Shown here piece by piece: positions 61,185-64,000 of a DNA stretch of 64,000 nucleotides. The DNA comes from Craterostigma plantagineum (taxonomy: Eukaryota; Streptophyta; Magnoliopsida; Lamiales; Linderniaceae). Position numbers and translations under genes: made by a program. The DNA lies in contig JAPQWV010001058.1 in the NCBI GenBank assembly GCA_027422505.1, positions 62,001-126,000 of the forward strand, in the 5' to 3' direction. Within the stretch, counting starts at the first letter, position 1. Each line of letters starts with the position of its first letter. The notes beneath the pieces are model-generated. The model was not told the origin of the DNA and did not search any database. It saw only the letters and a program-made list of their open reading frames with translations.

Positions 61185-61318
61185 CTTTCAGCTCCTTCTT
61201 TTCTTGAGAAGCCCTCTTACTTGAGAATCTTGTCCTTCTACATTAGCGACGACTATTCGTTTTCCCAGTTTTTGTTTCGAAAAAGCTTTCATCTTTCTTC
61301 TTTTTTTATAACAAAACA

Positions 61319-62041
61319 ATGAAGAACCTAAAGCTTCGACTAAAGTCCGAACCCATGAGGAAAGTGAGGATCACATGCCAAGATCCATACGCTACTGATG
61401 ATTCATCAGACGATGAGGGACTCTCTTCTTCGAAGAAGGCTAAACTTTTCGTCAGGGAATTACTTTCGCTTCCTCCGACGATGATCGCAGTCTGCGCCCC
61501 AAATCCACCCAAGAATCGGACAGCTCAGTTAAGGTCAGCAGCAGATGCAATAAGAAGGTTCTCAAGAAGAAGAGACGAAGAAGCATCCCAAACAACACGA
61601 GTCATAGCACCCATTGACTGGAAAATACAGAGGCGTTCGCCAGCGGAAATGGGGAAATGGGCGGCGGAGATTCGCGACCCTTTTCAGCAGAAGAGGGTTT
61701 GGTTAGGTACTTACAACACACCCGAAGAGGCATCGAATGCCTACGAAACGAAACGCTTGGAATTCCAGGCTGCTCTATTTGATGCTGATGCTTGCTGTAA
61801 TAACAACAATAAAGACGACCCAAGGTTGAAAATTGAAGTGACGACGACTGATGAATCAGTCGATTCCCTCCCATCACCATCTTCGGTTCTTGAGTTGGTC
61901 GGGCGATGGAAGCTCATCGACCGCGCCGTCGTCGAGATCGTCCAGCAGACTCTCTTTCAGTTTCTTCGCCGCCGTGGAGTTCACCTCGTCTTCTTCTCGT
62001 GGCCTTTTCTCCATGAAATGATGATAAACAGTGATCAATAA
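61319..62041 (+). CDS. CRF: Cytokinin response factor (AP2/ERF), 3' end replaced
   Basis: An apparently open 240-codon frame. The N-terminal CRF domain gives [20 protein letters not shown]. The AP2 domain is [20 protein letters not shown] and [11 protein letters not shown] at about residues 115-157. Residues about 60-113 as read are wrong. Three one-base losses, in CCCC at 61497-61500, TT at 61614-61615 and AAA at 61655-61657, shift the frame and then restore it. The shifted frame reads [15 protein letters not shown] and [11 protein letters not shown], the proper CRF linker and AP2 start. CRF sequence ends at SPSSVLEL (about 61893). The remaining 49 codons are antisense to a truncated acidic-protein gene brought in by the duplication. 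CRFs are nuclear factors in cytokinin responses. Confidence 0.82.
   Translation: MKNLKLRLKSEPMRKVRITCQDPYATDDSSDDEGLSSSKKAKLFVRELLSLPPTMIAVCAPNPPKNRTAQLRSAADAIRRFSRRRDEEASQTTRVIAPIDWKIQRRSPAEMGKWAAEIRDPFQQKRVWLGTYNTPEEASNAYETKRLEFQAALFDADACCNNNNKDDPRLKIEVTTTDESVDSLPSPSSVLELVGRWKLIDRAVVEIVQQTLFQFLRRRGVHLVFFSWPFLHEMMINSDQ
61894..62014 (-). pseudogene. Truncated copy of the acidic-protein gene
   Basis: ATG at 62014 and about 40 codons ([30 protein letters not shown]) matching the gene at 43193-43663, with one residue change (D for A). The copy then stops at the duplication breakpoint. Its TATA box (62101-62108) and leader are retained, so transcripts antisense to the CRF 3' end are possible. 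Confidence 0.9.
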
Positions 62042-62640
62042 AGAAAATGTGGTAATAAATAAAACGATATTGTTTGTGAAGAAAAGTAGGGTTTGGGCTC
62101 CTTTTATAGGTGTGGAAGGATGTGCATGCCATGCCATGTCATTTCATGGGAGGCTTCGTAGGTTTTTCAATTTAATTTGTTTCTTTATTACTTCATGTGT
62201 GGTGTGTTCATGACGTGTCTCATCATTGCTTAATCGAAAGTTTGATGGCCCCACAATGAAATCGCTAGAAGGTACGTATTAGTCAACGCCGCGGCAACAT
62301 TCCTTTCTCTTTCTTTTTTTACTCGCTTTAGGTTATTATAGATTCTTCTTTCTTCGTTTGTTTCTTGTATTCAAAGAAAAGGCTAATGAAAGTATTATAA
62401 TAACGGTCTCCGTCGGCTTGGCTCCGTATCAACCGACAGGTAAGTAATAAACTTAAAGAATAAGAATTATATCGTTCGTCGAGGTCCATTGCTTACTTGC
62501 CAAGTCTTTTCTTTGCATTTGATATTTTCTTGCTTGCCTTTGTTGAAACCATGGATATAAATGAAGACGACATTCACACAATGTTACTACTTATTAATTT
62601 TTTGGCGCCAAGCATTTTTCACGGGGTATAACTAGCCTAG

Positions 62641-63674
62641 TGTTAGACCCCTCACTTTGGGGATGATTGGACCGTACGTCACCTTCGGCTAAGAACGCAC
62701 GTGCCACGTATATGAGGACGTTTGCTTGATGGAACACCCTTCTTCTGGCCAGAGCTTGGCAAGTCTTGCGAGGAACACAGCCCGCGCAGCACACTGCGCG
62801 CGGCACAACAAGCCAGCGCGCGCGTGGCCTCTTGAACACGCGTGCGCGCTGGCTCGGCCACGATGGGCGTGGCTTGATGTGCGCGGGGCGCGCAGGCACT
62901 CGACATCAGCGCCCCCAAAGTAGGCACTACGCGCGGCACACGGGCACAAAGTTGGCATGAACACGCGCGACGCGGCAATCGTGCAGACATGTGCGGGACT
63001 TATGCGCAGCGTGCGGAACCCTTGTGCGAGACGCACGCGCGCTAAGGGCATAATGTGCGGAACATTCGCGCTGGTTTGGTGCAGCGCCTAAGCATGTAGG
63101 CGACATTCTTGGCCAAGTTCCATGATGGCTCGGCCGGCCTGGCCCGGCGAGCAGTTGTGGCAGTTTTAAGGGCGGTTTGGCCTAGCATGGCGAGAAGTTA
63201 CCGTGGCGGTTTGGCCTGGCCTGGCGAGCAGTTCCAGGGCTGTTCCAAGACTCGGCCTGGCCGAAAATTTTCCTAAGCTAGCAAGCAAGAAACTACTTGG
63301 CAGTTTCAGTCTGAAATGGAACCTCTCCGAGCAGTTCCATCCCGTTTGATCTTAGCCAACTGAAGGCTTGATTGAAGTCCTTAAATAGCTTATGTTGCCT
63401 TGCATTTTAGGCATTCGGAATAGTGCTGTAAAGTGTGTTCTTGTGAGTCCTTTTAATCTTTTTGAGAATAAAAAGAAAGGTTAAGCTTTGGCCGTAAGTC
63501 TGTTGTTGTATGCTTTATTCACTCAAATGCTTAAGCACACTAAACACGAGAGTTCAGTGAGTGAAAGAATTCGAGTGATTGCGAAGGGCTGACTAACTTG
63601 GACGTGAACGAGTTAGGGCGCACGAACCTCAAACACTTAGACAATATTATAAGTAAATTAATAGGGTCGTGACA
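62641..63674 (-). mobile_element. Gypsy-type solo LTR, uninterrupted copy
   Basis: 1034 bp, TGTTAGACCCC...GTCGTGACA, flanked by CCTAG and CCTAA. It is the same insertion as 44292-58961, copied by the segmental duplication. Confidence 0.68.
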
Positions 63675-63699
63675 CCTAATATGGCATACCAATTTTTTT

Positions 63700-64000
63700 A
63701 GGATAAATTATCATTCAGGACCCAAAAGTGATTAAAAATAGTTTCCAGGACCTTTACGAAAAATTTTAGTTTAAAGGACCAACTTTTCGTAAAATTTAAA
63801 GATAAGGACCAACTGTTATAAAGTGTGTACAAATTGTTATCGGATGATCCTTTTCTGTTATTTTCATAACAATGTACTGTTATTGTGGGAACAATGAATT
63901 GTTACTGCAGACCAATAAATTGTTACTGAATAATCGGGTCCTTAAAACTAATGTTTTTTCTGACAGGGCCTGAACAAAAAATTTCAGACCCTGACAGGGA
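63700..64000. repeat. Partial element running off the window
   Basis: Short repeated phrases such as AGGACC and AACTTTTCGTAAAATTT / ACGAAAAATTTTAG in both orientations, and several TGTTA(C/T)TG(T/C) repeats, suggest one end of a small foldback element. The other end is outside the window. Confidence 0.4.

Larger units (their letters stand above)
61894..63699. repeat. Segmental duplication copy B (empty site)
   Basis: Matches 43557-44406 joined to 58033-58988 but lacks the 13.6-kb Copia element. At 62750-62760 the sequence GGCCAGAGCTTGG shows the CAGAG target once. The left breakpoint falls in the CRF 3' coding end; the right end abuts another element at about 63700. Confidence 0.95.

Noticed and set aside
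1..64000. tRNA genes, rRNA genes, CRISPR arrays, bacterial operon features
   Set aside because: None seen; the tRNA-like matches are retrotransposon primer-binding sites.

Overview
This is a stretch of plant nuclear genome. It has spliced genes with GT-AG introns, land-plant-specific families (CLE, RTFL/DVL, RAV, GATL, CRF, PSRP-3), AT-rich intergenic DNA with CT microsatellites, and many plant transposons. The families fit a eudicot. An asterid or Lamiales origin is possible but cannot be settled from the sequence alone.

Left part (1-20.8 kb): a Piriformospora-insensitive-2-like leucine-rich-repeat gene (minus); a dead cytochrome b561 fragment; a Copia-type solo LTR; a hidden CLE peptide gene (minus); a bHLH30/TMO5-LIKE transcription factor (plus, two exons); a foldback element; a 44-residue RTFL/DVL peptide gene (minus); an intronless GATL glycosyltransferase (minus); a degenerate tandem repeat; and a nine-exon RLP4-type malectin/LRR receptor-like protein (plus).

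Middle part (20.8-43.7 kb): gene-poor DNA dense in small DNA transposons. There are three complete hAT elements with 8-bp target duplications and a truncated fourth, plus two Mutator-like foldbacks with 9-bp duplications. Between them lie a RAV1/TEM-type AP2-B3 repressor, an HHO/NIGT1-type GARP factor, an uncharacterised small gene carrying a GTGVFIP motif, plastid ribosomal protein PSRP-3, an uncharacterised plastid membrane protein, a short HMA-domain (CXXC) gene, and an acidic protein of unknown function.

Right part (43.5-64 kb): a segment holding the 5' half of the acidic-protein gene, its promoter and a CpG-rich solo LTR is present twice. One copy is split by a very young 13.6-kb Copia element (perfect 5-bp target duplication). 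That Copia element is itself interrupted by a 4.9-kb Athila-like gag/protease element lacking a 3' LTR. The other copy is the empty site. Its left breakpoint lies in the 3' end of a cytokinin-response-factor (CRF/ERF) gene, whose leader also carries a hAT insertion.

A window-wide feature changes how all the genes should be read. At least nine genes and both retrotransposons contain single-base shifts, almost all in short homopolymers. The two Copia LTRs, identical at insertion, differ only by five such indels and by no substitution that I could find. The shifts are therefore probably sequence errors rather than pseudogenisation, and most of these genes should be regarded as intact in the plant.
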